A stretch of 64,000 nucleotides of DNA from positions 15,994,591 to 16,058,590 of the forward strand of contig OX326957.1 of NCBI GenBank assembly GCA_946800325.1. The letters run 5' to 3'. Source of the DNA: Luzula sylvatica. Lineage: Eukaryota > Streptophyta > Magnoliopsida > Poales > Juncaceae. Position numbers and translations under genes: made by a program. Below are positions 11,701-24,100 of the stretch, piece after piece (positions within the stretch are counted from its first letter, which is position 1; every line of letters starts with the position of its first letter). The notes beneath the pieces are model-generated. The model worked only from the letters and a program-made list of their open reading frames with translations. It made no database searches and was not told where the DNA came from.

Positions 11701-13110
11701 ACAAGTTATTTGAACTCCTCAAAGAGTTACAAGATTGCTATGAATCGAAAAGAAAACTTTCATAGTTTTTGTAAAATTTGATGAAAAGTTACGTAATAAA
11801 AGATACGATACAAAGGAACTAAAAACACGTGATTTTAACTCCTCAAATCACAAAAAGGTTGCTATGAATCGAAAAGAAAACTTTCTTAGTGTTTGTAAAA
11901 TCTGGTGAAAAGTTATGTAGTAAAAGATACGATACAAATGATCTAAAAACACATTATTTGAACTCGTCAAAACATAACAAGATTGTTATGAATCGAAGAA
12001 CAAACTCTCTTAGTGTTTGTAAAATTTGGTGAAAAGTAATGGAGGAAAAGATACGATACAAATGATCTGAAAACACGTTATTTGAACTCCTCATAGCGTG
12101 ACAAGATTGCTATGAATCGAAAAGAAAACATTCTTAGTGTTTCTAAAATTTGATGAAAAGTTACGTAGAAAAAGATACAATGCAAATGATCTTACAATAC
12201 GTTATTTGAACTTCTCAAAGCACCAAAAGATTGCTATGAATCGAAAAGAAAACTTTCTTAGTGATTGTAAAATATGGTGAAAAGTTACGTAGTAAAAGAT
12301 TCGATTCAAACCATCGCAAAAACAAGTTATTTGGACTCCTCAGAGCGTTAAAAGATTGATATGAGTCCAAGAAAAATTTGCTTAGTGTTTGTAAAATTTG
12401 GTGAAAACTTACGTAGTAAAAGATACGATACAAATGATCCAAAATTATGTTATTTTAAGTCCTCAAAGAGTGAAAAAAATTGCTACGAATCGAAAAGAAA
12501 ACTTTCATAGTGTTTGTAAAATTTAGTGAAAAGTTACGTAGTAAAAGATACGATACAAATGACCTAAAAACATGTTATTTGAACTCCTCAAAGTGCAAAA
12601 ATATTCCTATGAATCGAAAAGAAAACTTTCTTAGTGTTTGTAAAATTTGGTGAAAAGTTACGTAGTAAAAAATTCGATTCAAACCATCACAAAAACAAGT
12701 TATTTGAACTCCTCAAAGCGTTACAAGTTTGCACTGAATCGAAAAGAAAACTTTCTTAGCGATTGTAAAATATGGTGAAAAGTTACGTAGTAAAAGATTC
12801 GATTCAAACCATCACAAAAACAAGTTATTTTGACACCTCGGAGAATTAAAAAGATTGTTATGAATCCAAAAACAAATTTTCTTAGTGTTTGTAAAATTTG
12901 GTGAAAAGTTACGTAGTAAAAGATACGATACAAATGACCTAAAAACACGTAATTTGAACTCCTCAATGCATAAAAAGAACGCCATGAATCGAAAAGAAAC
13001 CTTTCTTAGTTTTTGTACAATTTGGTGAAAAGTTACGTAGTAAAATATTCGATCCAAACCATCTCTAAAACATGTTATTTGGACTCCTTGCAGTGTTAAA
13101 AGATTGTTAT

Positions 13111-13131
13111 GAATTTTAGTGAAAAGAAACC
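13111..13131 (+). other. Irregular hybrid monomer junction
   Basis: The expected TTATGAATCGAAAAACAAAC is replaced by TTATGAATTTTAGTGAAAAG followed by AAACCTTTCTTAG, about 5 bases longer. It looks like two monomers fused at short AATTTTAGTG or GAAAAG homology. It is shared at about 34260 and 49192, so it was in the unit before copies A, B and C were made, and it serves as a marker for them. Confidence 0.75.
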
Positions 13132-13499
13132 TTTCTTAGTGTTTGTAAAATTTGGTGAAAAGTTATGTAGTAAAAGATACGATACAAATGATCTAAAAAC
13201 AAGTTATTTGATCTCCTCGAAGCGTAACAAGATTGCTATTAATCGAAAAGAAAACTTTAATTTTAGTGTTTGTAAAATTTGGTGAAAAGTAATGGAGGAA
13301 AAGATACGATGCAAATGATCTAAAAACACGTTATTTGAACTCCTCATAGCATGACAAGATTGCTATGAATCGAAAAGAAAACATTCTTAGTGTTTCTAAA
13401 ATTTGATGAAAAGTTACGTACAAAAAGATACAATGCAAATGATCTAACAATACGTTATTTGAACTCCTCAAAGCACCAAAAGATTGCTATGAATCGAAA

Positions 13500-15850
13500 A
13501 AAAAACATTCTTTGTGTTTGTAAAATTTGGTTAAAAGTTACGTAGTGAAAGATTCGATTCAAACCATCACAAAAACAAGTTATTTGGCCTCCACAGAGCG
13601 TTAAAAGATTGTTATGAGTCCAAGAAAAATTTGCTTAGTGTTTGTAAAATTTGGTGAAAAGTTACATAGTACAAGATACGATACAAATGACCTAAAAACA
13701 CGTTATTTGAACTCCTCAATGCATAAAAAGAATGCTATGAATCGAAAAGAAACATTTCTTAGTGTTTGCACAATTTGGTGAAAAATTACCTAGGAAAGGA
13801 TTCGATCCAAACCATCTCAAACACATGTTATTTGTACTCCTCGCAGTGTTAAAAGATTGTCATGAATCGAAAAACAAACTTTCTTAGTGTTTGTAAAATT
13901 TGGTGAAAAGTTACATAGTAAAAGATACGATACAAATGACCTAAAAACACGTAATTTGAACTCCTCAATGCATAAAAAGAATGCCATGAATCGAAAAGAA
14001 ACCTTTCTTAGTGTTTGTACAATTTGGTGAAAAGTTACGTAGTAAAATATTCCATCCAAACCATCTCTAAAACATGTTATTTGGACTCCTTGCAGTGTTA
14101 AAAGATTGTTATGAATCGAAAAACAAACTTTCTTAGTGTTTGTAAAATTTGGTGAAAAGTTATGTAGTAAAAGATACGATACAAATGATCTAAAAATAAG
14201 TTATTTGATCTCCTCGAAGCGTAACAAGATTGCTATTAATCGAAAAGAAAACTTTAATTTTAGTGTTTGTAAAATTTGGTGAAAAGTTACGTAGTTAAAG
14301 ATACGATACAAATGATCTAAAAACACGTTATTTTAACTTCTCAATGCGTAAAAAGATTGCAATGAATCGAAAAGAAAACATTCTTAGTGTTTGTAAAATT
14401 TGATGAAAAGTCATGTAGTAAAAGATACGATACAAATGATCTAAAAACACGTTATTTGAACTACTCATAGCGTGACAAGATTGCTATGAATAGAAAAGAA
14501 AACATTCTTAGTTTTTCTAAAATTTGATGAAAAGTTACGTAGAAAAAGATACAATACAAATGATCTAACAATACGTTATTTGAACTCCTCAAAGCACCAA
14601 AAGATTGCTATGAATCGAAAATAAAACTTTCTCAGTGTTTGTAAAATTTGGTTAAAACTTACGTAGTAAAAGATACGATACAAATGATCCAAAAACACGT
14701 TATTTTAAGTCCTCAAAGAGTGAAAAAATTGCTATGAATCGAAAAGAAAACTTTCATAGTGTTTTGTAAAATTTAGTGAAAAGTTACGTAGTAAAAGATA
14801 CGATACAAATGACCTAAAAACATGTTATTTGAACTCCTCAAAGTGCAAAAAGATTGCTATGAATCGAAAAGAAAACATTCTTAGTGTTTGTAAAATTTGG
14901 TGAAAAGTTACGTAGTAAAAGATTCGATTCAAACCATCACAAAAACAAGTTATTTGAACTCCTCAAAGCGTTACAAGTTTGCTCTGAATCGAAAAGAAAA
15001 GTTTCTTAGAGTTTGTAAAATTTGATGAAAAGTTACGTAGTAAAAGATACGATTCAAATGATCTAAAAACACGTTATTTGAACTCCTCAAAGCACAAAAA
15101 TATTGCTATGAATCGAAAAGAAAACTTTCTCAGTGTTTGTAAAATTTGGTGAAAAACTTACGTAGTAAAAGATATGATACAAATGATCTAAAAACACGTT
15201 ATTTTAAGTCCTCGAAGAGTGAAACGATTGATATGAATCGAAAAGAAAACTTTCTTAGTGTTTGTAAAATTTGTGAAAAGTTACGTAGTAAAAGATACGA
15301 TACAAATGATCTAAAAACACGTTATTTGAACTCCTCAAAGCACAAAAAGATTGCTATGAATCGAAAAAAAAACATTCTTATTGTTTGTACAATTTGGTGA
15401 AAAGTTGCGTAATAAAAGATTCGACACAAATGATCTAAAACCACGTTATTTGAACTCCTCAAAGCGTAAAGAGATTGCTATGAATCGAAAAGAAAACTTT
15501 CTTAGTGTTTGTTAAATTTGTTGAAAAGTTACGTAGTAAAAGATTCGATTCAAACCGTCACAAAAACAAGTTATTTGAACTCCTCAGAGCGATAAAAGAT
15601 TGTTATGAATCCAAAAACAAATTTGCTTAGTGTTCGTAAAATTTGGTGAAAAGTTACGTAGTACAAGATACGATAAAAATGACCTAAAAACACGTTATTT
15701 GAACTCCTCAATGCATAAAAAGAATGCTATGGATCGAAAAGAAACCTTTCTTAGTGTTTGTACAATTTGGTGAAAAGTTACGTAGTAAAATATTCGATCC
15801 AAACCATCTCAAAAACATGTTATTTGGACTCTTCGCAGTGTTATAAGATT
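13500..15850 (+). repeat. Third related block (alpha-3)
   Basis: It matches about 3550-5900 at offset 9,950. For example TTATTTGGCCTCCACAGAGCG is near 3630 and 13580, and 3867 corresponds to 13817. It has more differences than the other block pairs: an extra A in GGTGAAAAACTTACG at about 15150, ACTACTCATAGCG at about 14460 where other copies have ACTCCTCATAGCG, and TTCCATCC at about 14050 for TTCGATCC. It recurs at 34649-36999 and about 49580-51930, so it travels with segment D as part of copies A, B and C. Confidence 0.83.
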
Positions 15851-16103
15851 GTTATAAATCGAAAAACAAACTTTCTTTGTGTTTGTAAAATTTGGTGAAA
15901 AGTTATGTAGTAAAAGATACGATACAAATGATCTAAAAACAAGTTATTTGATCTCCTCGAAGCGTAACAAGATTGCTATTAATCGAAAAGAAAACTTTAA
16001 TTTTAGTGTTTGTAAAATTTGGTGAAAAGTAATGGAGGAAAAGATACGATGCAAATGATCTAAAAACACGTTATTTGAACTCCTCATAGCATGACAAGAT
16101 CGC

Positions 16104-19100
16104 TATGATTCGAAAAGAAAACATTCTTAGTGCTTGTAAAATTTAGTGAAAAGTTACGTAGTTAAAGATACGATACAAATGATCTAAAAACACGTTATTT
16201 GAACTCCTGAAAGCACAAAAAGATTGCTATGAATCGAAAAGAAAACTTTCTTTGTGTTTGTAAAATTTGGTGAAAAGTTACGTAGTGAAAGATTCGATTC
16301 AAACCATCACAAAAACAAGTTATTTGGCCTCCACAGAGCGTTAAAAGATTGTTATGAGTCCAAGAAAAATTTGCTTAGTGTTTGTAAAATTTGGTGAAAA
16401 GTTACATAGTACAAGATACGATACAAATGACCTAAAAACACGTTATTTGAACTCCTCAATGCATAAAAAGAATGCTCTGAATCGAAAAGAAACATTTCTT
16501 AGTGTTTGCACAATTTGGTGAAAAGTTACCTAGGAAAAGATTCGATCCAAACCATCTCAAACACATGTTATTTGTACTCCTCGCAGTGTTAAAAGATTGT
16601 CATGAATCGAAAAACAAACTTTCTTAGTGTTTGTAAAATTTGGTGAAAAGTTACTTAGTAAAAGATACGATACAAATGACCTAAAAACACGTAATTTGAA
16701 CTCCTCAATGCATAAAAAGAATGCCATGAATCGAAAAGAAACCTTTCTTAGTGTTTGTACAATTTGGTGAAAAGTTACGTAGTAAAATATTCGATCCAAA
16801 CCATCTCTAAAACATGTTATTTGGACTCCTTGCAGTGTTAAAAGATTGTTATGAATCGAAAAACAAACTTTCTTAGTGTTTGTAAAATTTGGTGAAAAGT
16901 TATGTAGTAAAAGATACGATACAAATGATCTAAAAACAAGTTATTTGATCTCCTCGAAGCGTAACAAGATTGCTATTAATCGAAAAGAAAACTTTAATTT
17001 TAGTGTTTGTAAAATTTGGTGAAAAGTTACGTAGTTAAAGATACGATACAAATGATCTAAAAACACGTTATTTTAACTTCTCAATGCGTAAAAAGATTGC
17101 TATGAATCGAAAAGAAAACATTCTTAGTGTTTGTAAAATTTGGTGAAAAGTCATGTAGTAAAAGATACGATACAAATGATCTAAAAACACGTTATTTGAA
17201 CTCCTCATAGCGTGACAAGATTGCTATGAATAGAAAAGAAAACATTCTTAGTTTTTCTAAAATTTGATGAAAAGTTACGTAGAAAAAGATACAATACAAA
17301 TGATCTAACAATACGTTATTTGAACTCCTCAGAGCACCAAAAGATTGCTATGAATCGAAAATAAAACTTTCTCAGTGTTTGTAAAATTTGGTTAAAACTT
17401 ACGTAGTAAAAGATACGATACAAATGATCCAAAAACACGTTATTTGAAGTCCTCAAAGAGTGAAAAAATTGCTACGAATCGAAAAGAAAACTTTCATAGT
17501 GTTTTGTAAAATTTAGTGAAAAGTTACGTAGTAAAAGATACGATACAAATGACCTAAAAACATGTTATTTGAACTCCTCAAAGTGCAAAAAGATTGCTAT
17601 GAATCGAAAAGAAAACTTTCTTAGTGTTTGTAAAATTTGGTGAAAAGTTACGTAGTAAAAGATTCGATTCAAACCATCACAAAAACAAGTTATTTGAACT
17701 CCTCAAAGCGTTACAAGTTTGCTCTGAATCGAAAACAAAACTTTCTTAGTGTTTGTAAAATTTGATGAAAAGTTACGTAGTAAAAGATACGATTCAAATG
17801 ATCTAAAAACACGTTATTTGAACTCCTCAAAGCACAAAAATATTGCTATGAATCAAAAAGAAAACTTTCTCAGTGTTTGTAAAATTTGGTGAAAACTTAC
17901 GTAGTAAAAGATATGATACAAATGATCTAAAAACACGTTATTTTAAGTCCTCAAAGAGTGAAAAGACTGCTATGAATCGAAAAGAAAACTTTCTTAGTGT
18001 TTGTAAAATTTGTGAAAAGTTACGTAGTAAAAGATACGATACAAATGATCTAAAAACACGTTATTTGAACTCCTCAAAGCACAAAAAGATTGCTATGAAT
18101 CGAAAAAAAACATTCTTAGTGTTTGTACAATTTGGTGAAAAGTTACGTAATAAAAGATTCGACACAAATGATCTAAAACCACGTTATTTGAACTCCTCAA
18201 AGCGTAAAGAGATTGCTATGAATCGAAAAGAAAACTTTCTTAGTGTTTGTTAAATTTGTTGAAAAGTTACGTAGTAAAAGATTCGATTCACACCGTCACA
18301 AAAACAAGTTATTTGAACTCCTCAGAGCGATAAAAGATTGTTATGAATCCAAAAACAAATTTGCTTAGTGTTCGTAAAATTTGGTGAAAAGTTACGTAGT
18401 ACAAGATACGATAAAAATGACCTAAAAACACGTTATTTGAACTCCTCAATGCATAAAAAGAATGCTATGAATCGAAAAGAAACCTTTCTTAGTGTTTGTA
18501 CAATTTGGTGAAAAGTTACGTAGTAAAATATTCGATCCAAACCATCTCAAAAACATGTTATTTGGACTCTTCGCAGTGTTATAAGATTGTTATGAATCGA
18601 AAAACAAACTTTCTTAGTGTTTGTAAAATTTGGTGAAAAGTTATGTAGTAAAAGATACGATACAAATGATCTAAAAATAAGTTATTTGATCTCCTCGAAG
18701 CGTAACAAGATTACTATGAATCGAAAAGAAAACATTCTTAGTGCTTGTAAAATTTAGTGAAAAGTTACGTAGTTAAAGATACGATACAAATGATCTAAAA
18801 ACACGTTATTTGAACTCCTGAAAGCACAAAAAGATTGCTATGAATCGAAAAGAAAACTTTCTTAGTGTTTGTAAAATTTGATGAAAAGTTACATAGTAAA
18901 AGATTCGATACAAATGATCACAAAAACAAGTTATTTAGACTCCTCAGAGCGTTAAAAGATTATTATGAATCCAAAAACAAATTCTCTTAGTGTTTGTAAA
19001 ATTTGGTGAAAAGTTATGGAGTAAAAGATACGATACAAATGATCTAACAACACGTTATTTGAACTCCTCATAGCGTGACAAGATTGCTATGAATCGAAAA

Positions 19101-19640
19101 GAAAACATTCGTAGTGTTTGTATAATTTGATTAAATGTTATGCAGAAAAAGATACAATACAAATGATGTAACAATACGTTATTTGAACTCTTCAAAGCAC
19201 AAAAATATTGCTATGAATCGAAAAGAAAATTTTCTTACTGTTTGTAAAATTTGGTGAAAAGTTACGTAGTACAAGATTCGATTCAAACCATCACAAAAAC
19301 AAGTTATTTGGACTCCTCAGAGCGTTAACAGATTGTTATGAATCCAAAAACAAATTTGCTTAGTGTCTGCAAAATTTGGTGAAAAGTTACGTAGTAAAAG
19401 ATACGATACAAAAGACTTAAAAACACGTGATTTGAACTTCTCAAAGCATAAAAAGGTTGCTATGAATCGAAAAGAAAACTTTAATAGTGTTTGTAAAATT
19501 TGGTGAAAAGTTACGTAGTAAGAGATAGGACACAAATGATCTGAAAACACTTTATTTTAAGTCCTCAAAGAGTAAAAAGATTGCTATGAATTGAAAAGAA
19601 AACTTTCCTAATGTTTGTAAAATTTGGTGAAAAGTTACGT
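16104..19640 (+). repeat. Fourth block, copied from 3414-6950 (alpha-4)
   Basis: A constant offset of 12,690 links 3867 with 16557, 5183 with 17873 and 6627 with 19317. The left joint is inside GACAAGATCGCTATGATTCG, shared with about 3405-3422. The right joint is near 19640, where GTACAAGATACGATAAAAATG of 6951 is replaced by GTAAAAGATACGATACAAATG. The block spans the alpha-1/alpha-2 border of its source, so it was copied after that tandem duplication existed. Confidence 0.88.
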
Positions 19641-20171
19641 AGTAAAAGATACGATACAAATGACCTAAAAACATGTTATTTGAACTCCTCAAAGTGCAAA
19701 AATATTCCTATGAATCGAAAAGAAAACTTTCTTAGTGTTTGTAAAATTTGGTGAAAAGTTACGTAGTAAAAGATTCGATTCAAACCATCACAAAAACAAG
19801 TTATTTGAACTCCTCAAAGCGTTACAAGTTTGCACTGAATCGAAAAGAAAACTTTCTTAGTGATTGTAAAATATGGTGAAAAGTTACGTAGTAAAAGATT
19901 CGATTCAAACCATCACAAAAACAAGTTATTTTGACACCTCGGAGAATTAAAAATATTGTTATGAATCCAAAAACAAATTTTCTTAGTGTTTGTAAAATTT
20001 CGTGAAAAGTTACGTAGTAAAACATACGATACAAATGACCTAAAAACACGTAATTTGAACTCCTCAATGCATAAAAAGAACGCCATGAATCGAAAAGAAA
20101 CCTTTCTTAGTTTTTGTACAATTTGGTGAAAAGTTACGTAGTAAAATATTCGATCCAAACCATCTCTAAAA
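19641..20171 (+). repeat. Piece recycled from segment D (12540-13070)
   Basis: Offset is 7,101: 12721 corresponds to 19822 and 12812 to 19913. Shared rare variants are AAATATTCCTATGAATCG, AGTTTGCACTGAATCG, GATTGTAAAATATGG and CACCTCGGAGAATTAAAAA. A few private changes are seen in this copy, for example AAATTTCGTGAAAAG and GTAAAACATACG at about 19996-20025. Further relatives lie at 42001-42420 and, more diverged, at 54200-54480. Confidence 0.85.
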
Positions 20172-21149
20172 CATGTTATTTGGACTCCTTGCAGTGTTAA
20201 AAGATTGTTATAAATCGAAAAACAAACTTTCTTTGTGTTTGTAAAATTTGGTGAAAAGTTATGTAGTAAAAGATACGATACAAATGATCTAAAAACAAGT
20301 TATTTGATCTCCTCGAAGCGTAACAAGATTGCTATTAATCGAAAAGAAAACTTTAATTTTAGTGTTTGTAAAATTTGGTGAAAAGTAATGGAGGAAAAGA
20401 TACGATGCAAATGATCTAAAAACACGTTATTTGAACTCCTCATAGCATGACAAGATTGCTATGAATCGAAAAGAAAACAATCTTAGTGTTTCTAAAATTT
20501 GATGAAAAGTTACGTAGAAAAAGATACAATGCAAATGATCTAACAATACGTTATTTGAACTCCTCAAAATACCAAAAGATTGCTATGAATCGAAAAGAAA
20601 ACTTTCTTTGTGTTTGTAAAATTTGGTGAAAAGTTACGTAGTGAAAGATTCGATTCAAACCATCACAAAAACAAGTTATTTGGCCTCCACAGAGCGTTAA
20701 AAGATTGTTATGAGTCCAAGAAAAATTTGCTTAGTGTTTGTAAAATTTGGTGAAAAGTTACATAGTACAAGATACGATACAAATGACCTAAAAACACGTT
20801 ATTTGAACTCCTCAATGCATAAAAAGAATGCTATGAATCGAAAAGAAACATTTCTTAGTGTTTGCACAATTTGGTGAAAAGTTACCTAGGAAAAGATTCG
20901 ATCCAAACCATCTCAAACACATGTTATTTGTACTCCTCGCAGTGTTAAAAGATTGTCATGAATCGAAAAACAAACTTTCTTAGTGTTTGTAAAATTTGGT
21001 GAAAAGTTACTTAGTAAAAGATACGATACAAATGACCTAAAAACACGTAATTTGAACTCCTCAATGCATAAAAAGAATGCCATGAATCGAAAAGAAACCT
21101 TTCTTAGTGTTTGTACAATTTGGTGAAAAGTTACGTAGTAAAATATTCG
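20172..21149 (+). repeat. Piece matching 15816-16793, closing copy A
   Basis: TAAATCGAAAAACAAAC is at 15855 and 20211, and the next shared landmark is 16557 with 20913, both at offset 4,356. The stretch 20457-20832 differs from 16101-16476 although lengths are equal. Here monomers read AACAATCTTAGTGTTTC and CTCAAAATACCAAAAG, whereas 16101-16476 follows 3411-3786. One of the two was overwritten by conversion or double exchange. Confidence 0.82.
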
Positions 21150-24100
21150 ATCCAAACCATCTCTAAAACATGTTATTTGGACTCCTTGCAGTGTTAAAAG
21201 ATTGTTATGAATCGAAAAACAAACTTTCTTAGTGTTTGTAAAATTTGGTGAAAAGTTATGTAGTAAAAGATACGATACAAATGATCTAAAAACAAGTTAT
21301 TTGATCTCCTCGAAGCGTAACAAGATTGCTATTAATCGAAAATAAAACTTTAATTTTAGTGTTTGTAAAATTTGGTGAAAAGTTACGTAGTTAAAGATAC
21401 GATACAAATGATCTAAAAACACGTTATTTTAACTTCTCAATGCGTAAAAAGATTGCTATGAATCGAAAAGAAAACATTCTTAGTGTTTGTAAAATTTGGT
21501 GAAAAGTCATGTAGTAAAAGATACGATACAAATGATCTAAAAACACGTTATTTGAACTCCTCATAGCGTGACAAGATTGCTATGAATAGAAAAGAAAACA
21601 TTCTTAGTTTTTCTAAAATTTGATGAAAAGTTACGTAGAAAAAGATACAATACAAATGATCTAACAATACGTTATTTGAACTCCTCAGAGCACCAAAAGA
21701 TTGCTATGAATCGAAAATAAAACTTTCTCAGTGTTTGTAAAATTTGGTTAAAACTTACGTAGTAAAAGATACGATACAAATGATCCAAAAACACGTTATT
21801 TGAAGTCCTCAAAGAGTGAAAAAATTGCTACGAATCGAAAAGAAAACTTTCATAGTGTTTTGTAAAATTTAGTGAAAAGTTACGTAGTAAAAGATACGAT
21901 ACAAATGACCTAAAAACATGTTATTTGAACTCCTCAAAGTGCAAAAAGATTGCTATGAATCGAAAAGAAAACTTTCTTAGTGTTTGTAAAATTTGGTGAA
22001 AAGTTACGTAGTAAAAGATTCGATTCAAACCATCACAAAAACAAGTTATTTGAACTCCTCAAAGCGTTACAAGTTTGCTCTGAATCGAAAAGAAAACTTT
22101 CTTAGTGTTTGTAAAATTTGATGAAAAGTTACGTAGTAAAAGATACGATTCAAATGATCTAAAAACACGTTATTTGAACTCCTCAAAGCACAAAAATATT
22201 GCTATGAATCGAAAAGAAAACTTTCTCAGTGTTTGTAAAATTTGGTGAAAACTTACGTAGTAAAAGATATGATACAAATGATCTAAAAACACGTTATTTT
22301 AAGTCCTCAAAGAGTGAAAAGACTGCTATGAATCGAAAAGAAAACTTTCTTAGTGTTTGTAAAATTTGTGAAAAGTTACGTAGTAAAAGATACGATACAA
22401 ATGATCTAAAAACACGTTATTTGAACTCCTCAAAGCACAAAAAGATTGCTATGAATCGAAAAAAAACATTCTTAGTGTTTGTACAATTTGGTGAAAAGTT
22501 ACGTAATAAAAGATTCGACACAAATGATCTAAAACCACGTTATTTGAACTCCTCAAAGCGTAAAGAGATTGCTATGAATCGAAAAGAAAACTTTCTTAGT
22601 GTTTGTTAAATTTGTTGAAAAGTTACGTAGTAAAAGATTCGATTCACACCGTCACAAAAACAAGTTATTTGAACTCCTCAGAGCGATAAAAGATTGTTAT
22701 GAATCCAAAAACAAATTTGCTTAGTGTTCGTAAAATTTGGTGAAAAGTTACGTAGTACAAGATACGATAAAAATGACCTAAAAACACGTTATTTGAACTC
22801 CTCAATGCATAAAAAGAATGCTATGAATCGAAAAGAAACATTTCTTAGTGTTTGCACAATTTGGTGAAAAGTTACCTAGGAAAAGATTCGATCCAAACCA
22901 TCTCAAACACATGTTATTTGTACTCCTCGCAGTGTTAAAAGATTGTCATGAATCGAAAAACAAACTTTCTTAGTGTTTGTAAAATTTGGTGAAAAGTTAC
23001 TTAGTAAAAGATACGATACAAATGACCTAAAAACACGTAATTTGAACTCCTCAATGCATAAAAAGAATGCCATGAATCGAAAAGAAACCTTTCTTAGTGT
23101 TTGTACAATTTGGTGAAAAGTTACGTAGTAAAATATTCGATCCAAACCATCTCAAAAACATGTTATTTGGACTCTTCGCAGTGTTATAAGATTGTTATGA
23201 ATCGAAAAACAAACTTTCTTAGTGTTTGTAAAATTTGGTGAAAAGTTATGTAGTAAAAGATACGATACAAATGATCTAAAAATAAGTTATTTGATCTCCT
23301 CGAAGCGTAACAAGATTGCTATGAATCGAAAAGAAAACATTCTTAGTGCTTGTAAAATTTAGTGAAAAGTTACGTAGTTAAAGATACGATACAAATGATC
23401 TAAAAACACGTTATTTGAACTCCTGAAAGCACAAAAAGATTGCTATGAATCGAAAAGAAAACTTTCTTAGTGTTTGTAAAATTTGATGAAAAGTTACATA
23501 GTAAAAGATTCGATACAAATGATCACAAAAACAAGTTATTTAGACTCCTCAGAGCGTTAAAAGATTATTATGAATCCAAAAACAAATTCTCTTAGTGTTT
23601 GTAAAATTTGGTGAAAAGTTATGGAGTAAAAGATACGATACAAATGATCTAACAACACGTTATTTGAACTCCTCATAGCGTGACAAGATTGCTATGAATC
23701 GAAAAGAAAACATTCGTAGTGTTTGTATAATTTGATTAAAAGTTATGCAGAAAAAGATACAATACAAATGATGTAACAATACGTTATTTGAACTCTTCAA
23801 AGCACAAAAATATTGCTATTAATCGAAAAGAAAATTTTCTTACTGTTTGTAAAATTTGGTGAAAAGTTACGTAGTACAAGATTCGATTCAAACCATCACA
23901 AAAACAAGTTATTTGGACTCCTCAGAGCGTTAACAGATTGTTATGAATCCAAAAACAAATTTGCTTAGTGTCTGCAAAATTTGGTGAAAAGTTACGTAGT
24001 AAAAGATACAATACAAAAGACTTAAAAACACGTGATTTGAACTTCTCAAAGCATAAAAAGGTTGCTATGAATCGAAAAGAAAACTTTAATAGTGTTTGTA

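Larger units (their letters stand above)
7370..13500 (+). repeat. Divergent central segment of the 21-kb unit (segment D)
   Basis: These monomers are less similar to those of the flanking 4-kb blocks and are not repeated inside copy A except for short pieces. The segment returns at about 28519-34649 and 43077-49600. It includes variants rare elsewhere, such as TATCAATCGAAAAACAAACTC, AGTGCTATGAATCGG, GAGAATCAAAAAG and GTGTCGGTGAAATTTGG. One later part, 12540-13070, was recycled at 19641-20171. The left junction near 7369 is probably a recombination joint, because in copy C and in the tail the same starting monomer is preceded by different sequence. Confidence 0.8.
1..21149 (+). repeat. Higher-order repeat copy A (21,149 bp)
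   Basis: Base 1 (ATCCAAACCATCTC) is matched by base 21150, and many landmarks recur exactly 21,149 bp later: 1080 and 22229, 7393 and 28542, 10230 and 31379, 13817 and 34966, 15146 and 36295. Only scattered single-base differences were noticed, for example TTACATAG at about 3712 versus TTACAAAG at about 24861. About 170 monomers thus behave as a single amplified unit. The left end is set by the window edge, so the true phase of the unit is arbitrary. Internally A is a mosaic of reused 2 to 4 kb blocks. Confidence 0.93.
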
